Below, piece by piece: positions 1 through 7,429 of a stretch of 30,004 bases of DNA. Source of the DNA: an uncultured Bacteroides sp. (lineage in GTDB: Bacteria > Bacteroidota > Bacteroidia > Bacteroidales > Bacteroidaceae); NCBI GenBank assembly GCA_900546645.1, contig URDR01000035.1:1-30004 (forward strand), written 5' to 3'. The notes beneath the pieces are model-generated. The model searched no databases and was not told the origin of the DNA. It was given only the letters and a program-made list of their open reading frames with translations. Position numbers and translations under genes: made by a program. How positions within the stretch are numbered: the first letter of the stretch is position 1; the number at the start of each line of letters is the position of its first letter.

Positions 1-13
1 GGGGGGGGGGGGG
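1..13. repeat. G13 homopolymer at window edge
   Basis: The window opens with thirteen consecutive G. It may be a slippage-prone tract, or an assembly or contig edge; the sequence upstream is not available to decide. Confidence 0.6.
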
Positions 14-74
14 ATTATGTTGATACAGCATCAAGCGGAACCATCGTTTTCTCAGGCACAAATCACCGGAGTCA

Positions 75-166
75 TAGTAACGACCGGGCAAGGTTATTAG
101 TAACGACCAAGCGGAGTCGTTAGTAACGACCAAGCGAGGTTATTAGTAACAACCAGGCGAGGTTAT
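75..166. repeat. 4 x 23 bp tandem repeat upstream of cca
   Basis: Four head-to-tail 23 bp units start at 75, 98, 121 and 144, each beginning TAGTAAC(G/A)ACC. The second unit ends GGAGTCGT, while the others end AGGTTAT. A degenerate piece (CCGGAGTCA, 66-74) precedes them. The array ends 15 bp before the -7 box proposed for cca, so it covers the place where the -33 element would be expected. Confidence 0.9.
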
Positions 167-181
167 TCCACAGAAATTCCG

Positions 182-189
182 TACTTTTG
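182..189 (+). promoter_or_regulatory. -7 box, probable cca promoter
   Basis: TACTTTTG matches the Bacteroides -7 consensus TAnnTTTG, 25 bp before the cca start. No good -33 TTTG is seen at the usual spacing, where the tandem repeat ends instead. Confidence 0.5.
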
Positions 190-214
190 CACTTCCAATA
201 CCAATTCATATAAT

Positions 215-1633
215 ATGGAACTAAAAGAACACTTTAAAGGCAAAATATTCGAACTGATTTCTGAAACAGCCGACGAACTCGGCTTGGAATGTTATGCCGT
301 AGGTGGTTACGTGCGCGACATTTTCTTAAACCGCCCTTCTAAAGATATTGACATCGTTGTGGTGGGAAGCGGAATTGAAATAGCTCAGGCTTTCGGCAAA
401 AAGTTAGGGAAAGGTGCCCATATAGCCGTATTCAAGAACTTCGGTACGGCGCAGGTGAAATACCGGGACACAGAAGTGGAGTTTGTAGGAGCACGCCGTG
501 AATCGTACAGTCACGACAGCCGAAAACCCATTGTAGAAAACGGAACACTGGAAGACGACCAGAACCGCCGCGATTTTACCATCAATGCCATGGCGGTTTG
601 CCTGAACAAGGCTCGTTTCGGGGAACTGGTAGATCCTTTCGGAGGACTGGATGACTTGAAAGAGAGAACCATCCGGACACCGCTGGATCCGGACATTACC
701 TTCAGTGACGACCCGCTACGCATGATGCGCTGTGTGAGATTTGCCACTCAGCTGAATTTTTATATCGAAGACGATACCTTTACAGCCCTGGAACGAAACC
801 GGGATCGTATTAAAATCATTTCACGGGAACGCATCGCCGACGAATTGAATAAAATTCTGTTGTCACCCATTCCGTCAAAAGGCTTTGTTGACTTAGACCG
901 ATGTGGGCTTCTGGAACTCATTTTCCCCGAACTGGTGGCACTCCAAGGAGTGGAAGTACGCAACGGACGTGGACATAAAGATAATTTCTACCACACATTA
1001 GAGGTAGTTGACAATATATCCAAAGTAAGCAACAACTTATGGCTGCGCTGGGCAACTTTATTACATGACATCGGAAAGCCGCGGACCAAACGCTGGGAAC
1101 CTCGTGCGGGATGGACTTTCCATAACCATAACTTCATCGGAGAAAAAATGATTCCGGAAATTTTCCGGAAAATGAAACTTCCCATGAATGAAAAGATGAA
1201 ATATGTACAAAAGTTGGTCAGTCTGCATATGCGCCCCATTGTTATTGCCGACGATGTGGTTACCGACTCAGCTGTGCGCCGCCTGCTCTTTGAGGCCGGT
1301 GACGACATTGATGATTTAATGATGCTTTGTGAAGCCGACATTACCTCAAAAAACGAAGCCCGCAAGCAACGTTTCCTCGACAACTTCAAGCTGGTAAGAC
1401 AGAAACTGAAGGACTTGGAAGAGAAAGACCGTATCCGTAATTTCCAGCCACCTGTAGATGGAGCAGAAATCATGCACGTATTCAATCTCCAGCCCTGCCG
1501 GGAAATCGGCAGCTTAAAGAGTTCTATCAAAGACGCTATCTTGGATGGGATAATCCCCAACGAACACGATGCTGCTTTTGAATATATGCTACAGAAAGCA
1601 AAGCAAATGGGATTGACTCCGGTTCATCTTTAA
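215..1633 (+). CDS. cca: CCA tRNA nucleotidyltransferase with HD domain
   Basis: Adds or repairs the 3'-CCA end of tRNAs in the cytoplasm, using CTP and ATP without a nucleic-acid template. The N-terminal class II polymerase-beta-type nucleotidyltransferase core shows GGYVRD (residues 30-35) followed by the metal-binding DxD (D44, D46). The RRDFTINAMA and LRMMRCVRFA stretches are the usual nucleotide-recognition and arm motifs. A C-terminal HD phosphohydrolase-type domain carries LLHDIGK (H284-D285), the architecture common in Bacteroidetes CCA enzymes of about 470 residues. The start follows a short leader from a -7 box at 182-189. The gene appears to be its own unit, because the next gene has its own promoter and riboswitch. 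Family assignment is firm; whether the HD domain is an active phosphatase cannot be told. Confidence 0.95.
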   Translation: MELKEHFKGKIFELISETADELGLECYAVGGYVRDIFLNRPSKDIDIVVVGSGIEIAQAFGKKLGKGAHIAVFKNFGTAQVKYRDTEVEFVGARRESYSHDSRKPIVENGTLEDDQNRRDFTINAMAVCLNKARFGELVDPFGGLDDLKERTIRTPLDPDITFSDDPLRMMRCVRFATQLNFYIEDDTFTALERNRDRIKIISRERIADELNKILLSPIPSKGFVDLDRCGLLELIFPELVALQGVEVRNGRGHKDNFYHTLEVVDNISKVSNNLWLRWATLLHDIGKPRTKRWEPRAGWTFHNHNFIGEKMIPEIFRKMKLPMNEKMKYVQKLVSLHMRPIVIADDVVTDSAVRRLLFEAGDDIDDLMMLCEADITSKNEARKQRFLDNFKLVRQKLKDLEEKDRIRNFQPPVDGAEIMHVFNLQPCREIGSLKSSIKDAILDGIIPNEHDAAFEYMLQKAKQMGLTPVHL

Positions 1634-1661
1634 CTTTTCAAATGACTAGACTATACAGACA

Positions 1662-1699
1662 AGGAACTAGGTCTCCATCCGAATGGCAACCTAGTTCCT
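1662..1699. other. Hairpin downstream of cca without U-tract
   Basis: An 11 bp perfect inverted repeat (AGGAACTAGGT, 1662-1672, against 1689-1699) has a 16 nt loop that itself contains CCAT/ATGG. It lies 28 bp after the cca stop. No T-run follows on either strand, so it is not a typical intrinsic terminator. It may be an mRNA 3'-end stabiliser or a factor-dependent stop. Confidence 0.5.
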
Positions 1700-1874
1700 A
1701 AAGCCTATCCACCTATATAAAACTTTTCGAAATCTCCAAAATAAAAAAGGCATTATAAATTCAAGTTATCCATTTAACCCATCCACAAGCCTTACAGCGA
1801 AGATTTTCTCGAATGAAATTCTCCAATTTAGAAAACCAAATATTTTTGCCGTTTTTATTTTCCAACTCTTTACT

Positions 1875-1882
1875 TATCTTTG
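1875..1882 (+). promoter_or_regulatory. -7 box of the nrdDG transcript
   Basis: TATCTTTG is a perfect TAnnTTTG. The start expected about 6 nt downstream falls at 1888, exactly where the first helix of the cobalamin riboswitch begins. The -33 region is only T-rich (1845-1856), so the upstream element is weak. Confidence 0.65.
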
Positions 1883-1887
1883 TCCAC

Positions 1888-2060
1888 GCTTTTCGGAACG
1901 GTAACAAAAGCGTTTCAAAAGGGAATGCCGTGAAAATCGGCAACAGTACCCGCTGCTGTGATTCTTGACGAACCGAGACCTGTTATAACAGCCACTGCAA
2001 CGCCCGTTGCGGGAAGGTGGTTCCGGGGAGAGATCAGTCAGAAGACCTGCCGCCAAAAGC
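1888..2060 (+). promoter_or_regulatory. Cobalamin riboswitch
   Basis: Adenosylcobalamin-type aptamer. The conserved core is visible in order: AAAGGGAA (1918-1925), GCCGTGAAAATCGGC, then CCCGCTGCTGTGA, and the B12 box CAGTCAGAAGACCTGCC (2035-2051). GCTTTT at 1888-1893 pairs with AAAAGC at 2055-2060 to close P1. It sits 44 nt before nrdD, so B12 should lower expression of the B12-independent reductase. This regulatory logic is known for other genomes that also own a B12-dependent reductase. A 4 bp AAGC/GCTT hairpin with a short T-run follows, too weak for me to name the expression platform. Confidence 0.92.
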
Positions 2061-2104
2061 AAAGCTTATTTTAATGTTTTACCCTTAACAACAAATCGAC
2101 AGAC

Positions 2105-4495
2105 ATGATGAATTTAGCTGAAATCTGCATTATCAAACGTGACGGAAAGCGGGAAGACTTTTCGCCAAGCAAAATTGCCAATGCCATCGGCAAAGCTTTT
2201 GAAGCTACCGGAATGACAGATCAGACAGAGGTCATTGAAAGTATCACCCAACAAGTTATCAATCATATCGGAAAGCCGACTATCGGGGTGGAGGAAATAC
2301 AAGACCTCGTGGAAACGGAATTAATGAAAGTACAACCGGAGGTTGCAAAAAAGTATATCATCTACCGACAATGGAGAAACACGGAGCGTGAACGCAAAAC
2401 ACAAATCAAACATATCATGGATGGTATCGTGGCGATTGACAAGAACGATGTCAATCTGAGTAATGCCAATATGTCAAGCCATACGCCTGCCGGACAGATG
2501 ATGACTTTTGCTTCTGAAATAACTAAAGATTATACCTATAAATATTTGCTTCCCAAAAAGTATGCAGAAGCACATCAGTTGGGGGATATCCACATTCACG
2601 ACTTGGATTATTATCCGACCAAGACAACGACTTGCATCCAATATGATTTGAACGACTTGTTTGAACGGGGATTCCACACGAAAAACGGAAGCATCCGTAC
2701 GCCTCAGTCTATCCAAAGCTATGCCACACTGGCTACCATTATCTTCCAGACTAACCAGAATGAACAACATGGAGGACAAGCCATTCCGGCATTCGACTTC
2801 TTTATGGCAAAAGGAGTTCTGAAAACCTTCCAGAAATCGGTTTCCTCAACCCTTTCTTTCTTACTGGAAATAAAAGGGATAGACATTGATGACAAGCAAC
2901 TGCTTGACTTAACAAGAAAAGAACTGTTGTCTATCCGCCCGGACGAAATTTCTAAAAAGAAGCTTTTAGAAGCCTTACAACAGCTTTCAATAGTCTTAAC
3001 CGAAGAGGAACTTTCACACATCTTACATAAGGCTTATAATCAGACCCGAAAAGAAACCCATCAGGCAATGGAAGGATTCATTCATAACCTGAACACCATG
3101 CACTCTCGGGGAGGGAATCAGGTGGTTTTCAGTTCCATCAATTATGGAACAGACACCTCTGCCGAAGGACGTATGGTGATTGAAGAACTCTTGAAAGCTA
3201 CCATTGAAGGATTAGGTTCTAGAGGAGAAGTGCCTGTGTTCCCTATTCAAATCTTTAAAATAAAAGACGGAGTTTCGTATTCGGAAACCGACTATCAAGC
3301 TGCCATGAATCATTTCGATGATGCCATGGAGGGCAAAATCAGTTTTGAAGCACCCAACTTCGACTTATTCTTACAAGCCTGCCGTACTACAGCCAAGGCA
3401 CTTTTCCCCAACTTCATGTTTTTAGACACCCCCTTTAATACACATGAAAAATGGGATGCAAACGACCCTCAGCGTTACCGCTATGAGTTGGCTACCATGG
3501 GTTGCCGTACCCGTGTCTTTGAAAATCTGAATGGAGAAAAAACTTCGTTAGGAAGAGGAAACCTGTCGTTTACCACCATGAATCTTCCGCGCTTAGCCAT
3601 TGAAGCCCGCATCAAGGCTGAAAACCTTACAGAAGGAAACAACAAGGACGCCATCGAACGAGAAGCTAAAGAAATCTTCCTTAATTCTGTACAAGAAATG
3701 GCAATCTTCATCGCTGAACAGCTTTATACCCGCTATCAGTACCAGCGCACGGCTTTGGCACGCCAGTTCCCGTTTATGATGGGAAATAATGTATGGAAAG
3801 GCGGAGGAGCACTGAATCCAAACGACGAAGTGGGCGACATACTAAAACAGGGAACCTTGGGTATTGGATTCATCGGAGGACACAACGCCATGGTAGCACT
3901 TTACGGACAAGGCCACGGGCACAGCCGCAAGTCATGGGACACACTGTATAAAGCAGTAGAGGTTATGAACAAAGTTGCCGATGAATACAAAGAAAAATAT
4001 CATCTGAACTATTCGGTCTTGGCAACTCCGGCAGAAGGACTTTCAGGAAGATTTACCCGAATGGACAAACGCAAATATGGAGTCATAGAAGGCGTAAACG
4101 ACCGCGACTATTATGTCAACTCATTCCATGTAGATGTAAAAGAACCTATCAGCATCATGGAAAAAATTAAATGTGAAGCTCCTTTCCATGCTTTAACAAG
4201 AGGAGGACATATCACCTATGTAGAACTGGACGGTGAAGCACAGAAGAACGTACGCTCCATTGCCAAGATTGTTAAAGTGATGCATGACGAGGGTATCGGA
4301 TACGGCTCTATCAACCATCCGGTAGATACTTGCCACAACTGCGGATATAAAGGAGTAATCTATGATAAATGTCCGATATGCCGCAGCGAAAACATTCTCC
4401 GCATGCGACGCATTACCGGATATTTAACCGGCGACCTGAACAGCTGGAATTCGGCAAAACGGGCTGAAGAGCATGACCGGGTAAAACATAATTAA
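2105..4495 (+). CDS. nrdD: Anaerobic ribonucleoside-triphosphate reductase (class III)
   Basis: Glycyl-radical enzyme that reduces NTPs to dNTPs under anoxia in the cytoplasm, using formate and activated by NrdG. An N-terminal ATP-cone (about residues 5-95, IIKRDGKREDFSPSKI) provides allosteric control. The long central barrel follows. The C-terminus has a zinc site of two CxxC pairs (C743/C746 and C756/C759) and then RRITGYL, in which G772 is the expected glycyl-radical residue. The length of 796 residues suits the ATP-cone-bearing form. Two Met codons are adjacent (2105, 2108); the first is used here and no strong ribosome-binding site decides between them. It lies under the cobalamin riboswitch and 18 bp ahead of nrdG, so both should be repressed when B12 is plentiful. 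Confidence 0.97.
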   Translation: MMNLAEICIIKRDGKREDFSPSKIANAIGKAFEATGMTDQTEVIESITQQVINHIGKPTIGVEEIQDLVETELMKVQPEVAKKYIIYRQWRNTERERKTQIKHIMDGIVAIDKNDVNLSNANMSSHTPAGQMMTFASEITKDYTYKYLLPKKYAEAHQLGDIHIHDLDYYPTKTTTCIQYDLNDLFERGFHTKNGSIRTPQSIQSYATLATIIFQTNQNEQHGGQAIPAFDFFMAKGVLKTFQKSVSSTLSFLLEIKGIDIDDKQLLDLTRKELLSIRPDEISKKKLLEALQQLSIVLTEEELSHILHKAYNQTRKETHQAMEGFIHNLNTMHSRGGNQVVFSSINYGTDTSAEGRMVIEELLKATIEGLGSRGEVPVFPIQIFKIKDGVSYSETDYQAAMNHFDDAMEGKISFEAPNFDLFLQACRTTAKALFPNFMFLDTPFNTHEKWDANDPQRYRYELATMGCRTRVFENLNGEKTSLGRGNLSFTTMNLPRLAIEARIKAENLTEGNNKDAIEREAKEIFLNSVQEMAIFIAEQLYTRYQYQRTALARQFPFMMGNNVWKGGGALNPNDEVGDILKQGTLGIGFIGGHNAMVALYGQGHGHSRKSWDTLYKAVEVMNKVADEYKEKYHLNYSVLATPAEGLSGRFTRMDKRKYGVIEGVNDRDYYVNSFHVDVKEPISIMEKIKCEAPFHALTRGGHITYVELDGEAQKNVRSIAKIVKVMHDEGIGYGSINHPVDTCHNCGYKGVIYDKCPICRSENILRMRRITGYLTGDLNSWNSAKRAEEHDRVKHN

Positions 4496-4513
4496 GCGTA
4501 CCATCAGACATAC

Positions 4514-4987
4514 ATGTTACATTATTTATATACGTATCCGGAAACCATTGTAGACGGTGACGGCATCCGCTATTCCATTTACTTGGCAGGATGTAGCCAC
4601 CGCTGCAAAGGTTGCCATAATCCTGAGTCGTGGAATCCTCATGCCGGGCATCCGCTTACCACGGAAGTTCTAAACCGCTTTATTGCTGAAATCAATAGTA
4701 ACCCGCTATTAGATGGCATCACCTTCTCTGGAGGAGACCCGTTTTTCAACCCGGAGGAATTTCTGCCGGTACTAAAGCAAATAAAGGAACAAACCGGAAT
4801 GAATATCTGGTGCTATACTGGATACACGTATGAGGAGCTGAAAAAGGATCCGCTGCGATGTAAACTTCTCGCATATATTGATGTGCTGGTAGACGGGAAG
4901 TTTATCCAAGAGCTTTATTCTCCGCTTTTAGAATTTAGAGGAAGTAGCAATCAACGCATTATCAAAACGAGAGAAATTAACATTTAA
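4514..4987 (+). CDS. nrdG: Anaerobic ribonucleotide reductase activating protein
   Basis: Radical-SAM activase that installs the glycyl radical on NrdD using a [4Fe-4S] cluster and S-adenosylmethionine. The cluster-binding CX3CX2C is C27, C31 and C34 in AGCSHRCKGCHN. The TFSGGDPF stretch is the SAM-contacting GGE/GGD-type motif. At 157 residues it is the small type normal for NrdG. It lies 18 bp downstream of nrdD on the same strand and should share its riboswitch-controlled transcript. Confidence 0.96.
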   Translation: MLHYLYTYPETIVDGDGIRYSIYLAGCSHRCKGCHNPESWNPHAGHPLTTEVLNRFIAEINSNPLLDGITFSGGDPFFNPEEFLPVLKQIKEQTGMNIWCYTGYTYEELKKDPLRCKLLAYIDVLVDGKFIQELYSPLLEFRGSSNQRIIKTREINI

Positions 4988-5031
4988 GCCCTCTGAAGGC
5001 ATTTTTAGTTAACAAAAACACAAGTTCAAAC

Positions 5032-5131
5032 AGGCTGTTTTTATGTTGTAGCGCATGTTTCTATCTGTGCATCCCCTCTCAAGCGGCTCAACAGACACAT
5101 TCTTGACATAAATCATGAAAACAGCCTTTTT
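5032..5131. other. Long-armed inverted repeat with T-run after nrdG
   Basis: AGGCTGTTTTTATG (5032-5045) pairs with CATGAAAACAGCCT (5114-5127) through 14 pairs including one G-U, and five T end the second arm. The 68 nt between the arms can fold further: GCGCA (5051-5055) with TGTGC (5066-5070), or alternatively GTTG(T)AGC (5045-5052) with GCTCAAC (5086-5092). It could be the nrdDG terminator with an unusually large structured loop, or a small structured RNA. No match to a known RNA family was recognised. Confidence 0.55.
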
Positions 5132-5154
5132 AATAAAAAACAGATATCAAAGTA

Positions 5155-5184
5155 TTGCCAAATAACCAGAAATGCATACCTTTG
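5155..5184 (+). promoter_or_regulatory. Promoter of the candidate ncRNA
   Basis: TTG (5155-5157), 19 bp, then TACCTTTG (5177-5184) gives a near-ideal Bacteroides promoter. The start is expected around 5190. No protein start codon lies at a suitable distance behind it. Confidence 0.75.
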
Positions 5185-5189
5185 TATCG

Positions 5190-5490
5190 TGGTTGTGAAA
5201 CCAAGATATAATTAAAACACAAAGGTATTAGACTTATATTAAGATTAAGGTAATTACAAGGTATTAGATTAAATTAAGGTATTAGATTTATTATTAGTTT
5301 TATAAAGGTATTAGATTAAAAAGGTAAAAGTTTTCAGGAATAGGTTTGATATAGGTTAAAAAGAACTTCAGGTAAAAAAAGATTAGGATAACAAAACCTC
5401 ATTCGAATCTACAAGATGCAAAGAACCCTTAAATGGGGGGGTTCTTTAGGAAGGCAGCGGGTGTTCAGACAGAACATACGCTTTTTTTAT
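5190..5490 (+). ncRNA. Candidate ~300 nt noncoding RNA with repeated AGG motifs
   Basis: The unit has its own promoter (5155-5184) and its own intrinsic terminator (5456-5488). It opens at the predicted start with a compact hairpin, TGGTT-GTGA-AACCA (5190-5203, GNRA loop). From 5220 to 5390 the body is A/T-rich and weakly structured, with eleven AGG motifs at 5223, 5248, 5259, 5277, 5306, 5322, 5336, 5342, 5353, 5370 and 5385. Four of them lie in GGTATTAGA (5224, 5260, 5278, 5307). Near the 3' end AAAGAACCC (5420-5428) pairs with GGGTTCTTT (5439-5447), then the terminator follows. No convincing ORF is present. It does not show the hallmarks of tmRNA, RNase P or SRP RNA; 6S RNA seems unlikely because the two ends do not pair. 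Function is unknown; repeated single-stranded motifs suggest a protein-binding RNA. Confidence 0.65.
5456..5488 (+). terminator. Intrinsic terminator of the ncRNA
   Basis: AGCG (5456-5459) pairs with CGCT (5479-5482), followed after one mismatch by GTGTTC (5461-5466) against GAACAT (5472-5477). The loop is AGACA, and a seven-T run ends the element at 5488. Confidence 0.85.
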
Positions 5491-5615
5491 TTTTAGCCCT
5501 ACCCCCTCTATTGAAAAAAAAGAAAAACCGGTTCACTTCTGATTTAATCGGCAGAAATCAACATTGCTTCTGTTTTTTTACTAACTTCGCAACAAGACAA
5601 ACCGATAAATAATTT

Positions 5616-6452
5616 ATGAAACTAAACAAGTTAATCGCTCTGCCTCTCTTTATGACACTGTTCAGTTGCAACAGCGATGAAAAAAAAGCAGAAGAACTAT
5701 TCCAACGCGCAGAATCTTCTTTCGCAACAGGTGATTACAGTCTGACCAAGCTACAGATTGACAGTATCCGTACCCTTTATCCCAAAGCCTTCGAAGTAAG
5801 AAAAGCCGGCATCAAACTCATGCAGCAGGTTGACTTACAGGAGCAGCAGAAAACTTTGGTATACTTAGACAGCGTCATGGCTGTAAAACAGGCTTCGCTT
5901 GATTCTATCAGAGGAAACTTTGTACTTGAAAAAGATACGGCTTATCAAGAAGTGGGAAATTACTTCTACCCTACCCAGACGGTAGAAAAAAACATTGGAC
6001 GGTCTTTCTTGAGAGGACAGGTCAATGAACGGGGCGAAATGTCTATCACTTCCATTTACTGCGCCGGAGGAAAACTTCATCACCGGGCTGTGAAAGTAAG
6101 CGTGGATGACTTGTTTGCCGAAACGCCCATTTCTCCTGACTGCTATGAAACTACCGACTTGGGAGAAGCCATCGAAAAAGCTGACTATAAATTAGGTGCC
6201 GACGGAGGTGTGATTGCTTTCATCACAGCCAATCAGGATAAAAAAAGAATACGCTTAGAGTTTATAGGTGACCGCAATTATAAAACAACCATGCAGCCCA
6301 ATGACATAAAAGCGATTGCAGAACTGAGCCGACTGGCACAAGTTTTATCCAGTATCGAAGCAATAAAAAAAGAGCAGAATGAAGCCAATCTGAAAATTCG
6401 CTTTGTCAACCGGAAAATAGAAGAAGCAGCCACGAACAGTGCTGCCAACTAA
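5616..6452 (+). CDS. Uncharacterised lipoprotein
   Basis: The 278-residue protein starts with a lipoprotein signal peptide ending LFSC (C18 lipidated). The residues after Cys, NSDE, are acidic, which in Bacteroidetes often goes with export to the cell surface. Residues about 25-80 (KKAEELFQRAESSFATGDYS) read like one or two helical TPR-type hairpins, and residues 75-90 are a further charged helix. The rest is mixed with no motif I recognise, and the C-terminus (residues 240-275) is again helical and charged. I know no function for it. It is monocistronic: a terminator follows at 6511-6558. A weak TAACTTCG -7-like box lies at 5582-5589. Confidence 0.85.
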   Translation: MKLNKLIALPLFMTLFSCNSDEKKAEELFQRAESSFATGDYSLTKLQIDSIRTLYPKAFEVRKAGIKLMQQVDLQEQQKTLVYLDSVMAVKQASLDSIRGNFVLEKDTAYQEVGNYFYPTQTVEKNIGRSFLRGQVNERGEMSITSIYCAGGKLHHRAVKVSVDDLFAETPISPDCYETTDLGEAIEKADYKLGADGGVIAFITANQDKKRIRLEFIGDRNYKTTMQPNDIKAIAELSRLAQVLSSIEAIKKEQNEANLKIRFVNRKIEEAATNSAAN

Positions 6453-6510
6453 TTGCCCACACCTCCACCCGGACACAGAATAAAATGAAAAAGGTATATC
6501 CTTATGCCGC

Positions 6511-6558
6511 AAAAAAACAGTTCCTGCTACATTCATTGACAGCAGGAACTGTTTTTTT
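6511..6558. terminator. Bidirectional terminator between lipoprotein gene and sodB
   Basis: A perfect 18 bp inverted repeat has core ACAGTTCCTGCT. Its arms are 6511-6528 and 6541-6558 with a 12 nt loop. Each arm carries seven A or T, so it gives a U-tract on both strands and serves the two convergent genes. Confidence 0.93.
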
Positions 6559-6581
6559 AAAGAATATCTTCCTCTAACTTA

Positions 6582-7157
6582 TCACCGCAAATGAGCGGCA
6601 ACTTTCTTCCAATCCACTAAACTCCAAAATGCCTCTACAAAAGCTGCGCGCCGGTTACGGTAATCAATATAATAAGCATGTTCCCATACATCGAGCGTAA
6701 GAACAGGCTGAAGCCCCTTACGCAACGGATTGCCTGCATTCGACTCACTTACAATTTGCAAATGCCCGGTTTCATCAACAGCCAGCCACACCCAGCCTGA
6801 GCCAAATAGACCGAGCGCAGCTTTCGTAAATTGCGCTTTAAATTCTTCTACCGAACCAAAATCACGCGCCAACGCATCCGACAAACAAGCTGGAATTTCA
6901 ACCGGAGAAGGAGTTAAGTGCTCAAAGAAAAAAGTATGATTCCACACCTGAGCTGCATTATTGAAGATGCCTCCATCGGCTTTTTTTATCATCTCCTCCA
7001 AACCACAATGCTCAAATGGTGTGTCCGGTATCAACTTATTCAAGTTATCCACATAGGTTTGAAGATGCTTTCCATAATGGAACTCCAATGTTTCCTTGCT
7101 CATTCCTGGAGCTAATTCTTCCTTCTTATAAGGAAGTTCAGGCATTACATGTATCAT
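6582..7157 (-). CDS. sodB: Superoxide dismutase, Fe/Mn type
   Basis: Converts superoxide to peroxide and oxygen in the cytoplasm. The metal ligands are recognisable: H27 (EFHYGKH), H74 (VWNHTFFF), and D156 and H160 (DVWEHAYYIDY). GLFGSGWVWL (residues 116-125) is the family signature. Length (191) and sequence fit the iron or cambialistic enzymes of Bacteroides, in which the same protein can use Fe or Mn. The choice of metal cannot be settled by eye. The start MIHVMPELPY matches the N-terminal pattern of the family. A consensus promoter lies at 7244-7275 on the same strand, giving a leader of roughly 80 nt. A bidirectional terminator follows the gene. Confidence 0.97.
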   Translation of the reverse strand: MIHVMPELPYKKEELAPGMSKETLEFHYGKHLQTYVDNLNKLIPDTPFEHCGLEEMIKKADGGIFNNAAQVWNHTFFFEHLTPSPVEIPACLSDALARDFGSVEEFKAQFTKAALGLFGSGWVWLAVDETGHLQIVSESNAGNPLRKGLQPVLTLDVWEHAYYIDYRNRRAAFVEAFWSLVDWKKVAAHLR

Positions 7158-7243
7158 AATCGTAGTTTTTTAAGGTTACTTACTATATATAAAACACCCA
7201 TCTGTCTGAAAGGTTCTTAACTTACACGTTATTCTTCAACAAT

Positions 7244-7275
7244 CAAAGTTAGTAAATAGCAAGAAAAATGTCAAA
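7244..7275 (-). promoter_or_regulatory. sodB promoter
   Basis: Read on the minus strand: TTTG (7275-7272), 20 bp, then TAACTTTG (7251-7244), a full match to the Bacteroides -33/-7 consensus. The start is expected near 7238. Confidence 0.8.
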
Positions 7276-7353
7276 TTTAAAGGAAACTTTTCAAAGAAAC
7301 AGCATCGAAATTCATTTCTATATCCGTAAACCAAGCCAAAAAAGCAAATGAAC

Positions 7354-7384
7354 TTTCCAGATTCACTTAAAACTGCTAATTTTG
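7354..7384 (+). promoter_or_regulatory. Promoter of the beta-barrel protein gene
   Basis: TTTC (7354-7357), 19 bp, then TAATTTTG (7377-7384). The start expected around 7390 lies behind the in-frame ATG at 7382, which supports the internal ATG at 7430 as the real start codon. Confidence 0.75.
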
Positions 7385-7429
7385 CAGTTCCAAAAAAAGA
7401 GAACCTACTTGAATAATAGAACAAGAAGA

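Noticed and set aside
75..166. CRISPR array
   Set aside because: The 23 bp units are directly adjacent with no spacers and no cas genes are nearby; it is a simple tandem repeat.
988..1560. 190-codon open frame antisense to cca
   Set aside because: Serine/arginine-rich low-complexity translation opposite conserved cca sequence; no domain, a shadow frame.
1761..2062. Short minus-strand frames over the riboswitch region
   Set aside because: The sequence is fully explained by the cobalamin aptamer on the plus strand; the translations look random.
5190..5490. tmRNA, RNase P RNA or 6S RNA
   Set aside because: No tRNA-like ends, no RNase P core sequence, and the ends do not pair into a long rod, so none of the standard structural RNAs fits.
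5416..5496. 26-codon ORF (MQRTLKWGG...) across the 3' end of the ncRNA
   Set aside because: It runs through both 3' hairpins and the terminator U-tract, where the FFYF end is only the T-run read as codons, and nothing suggests translation.
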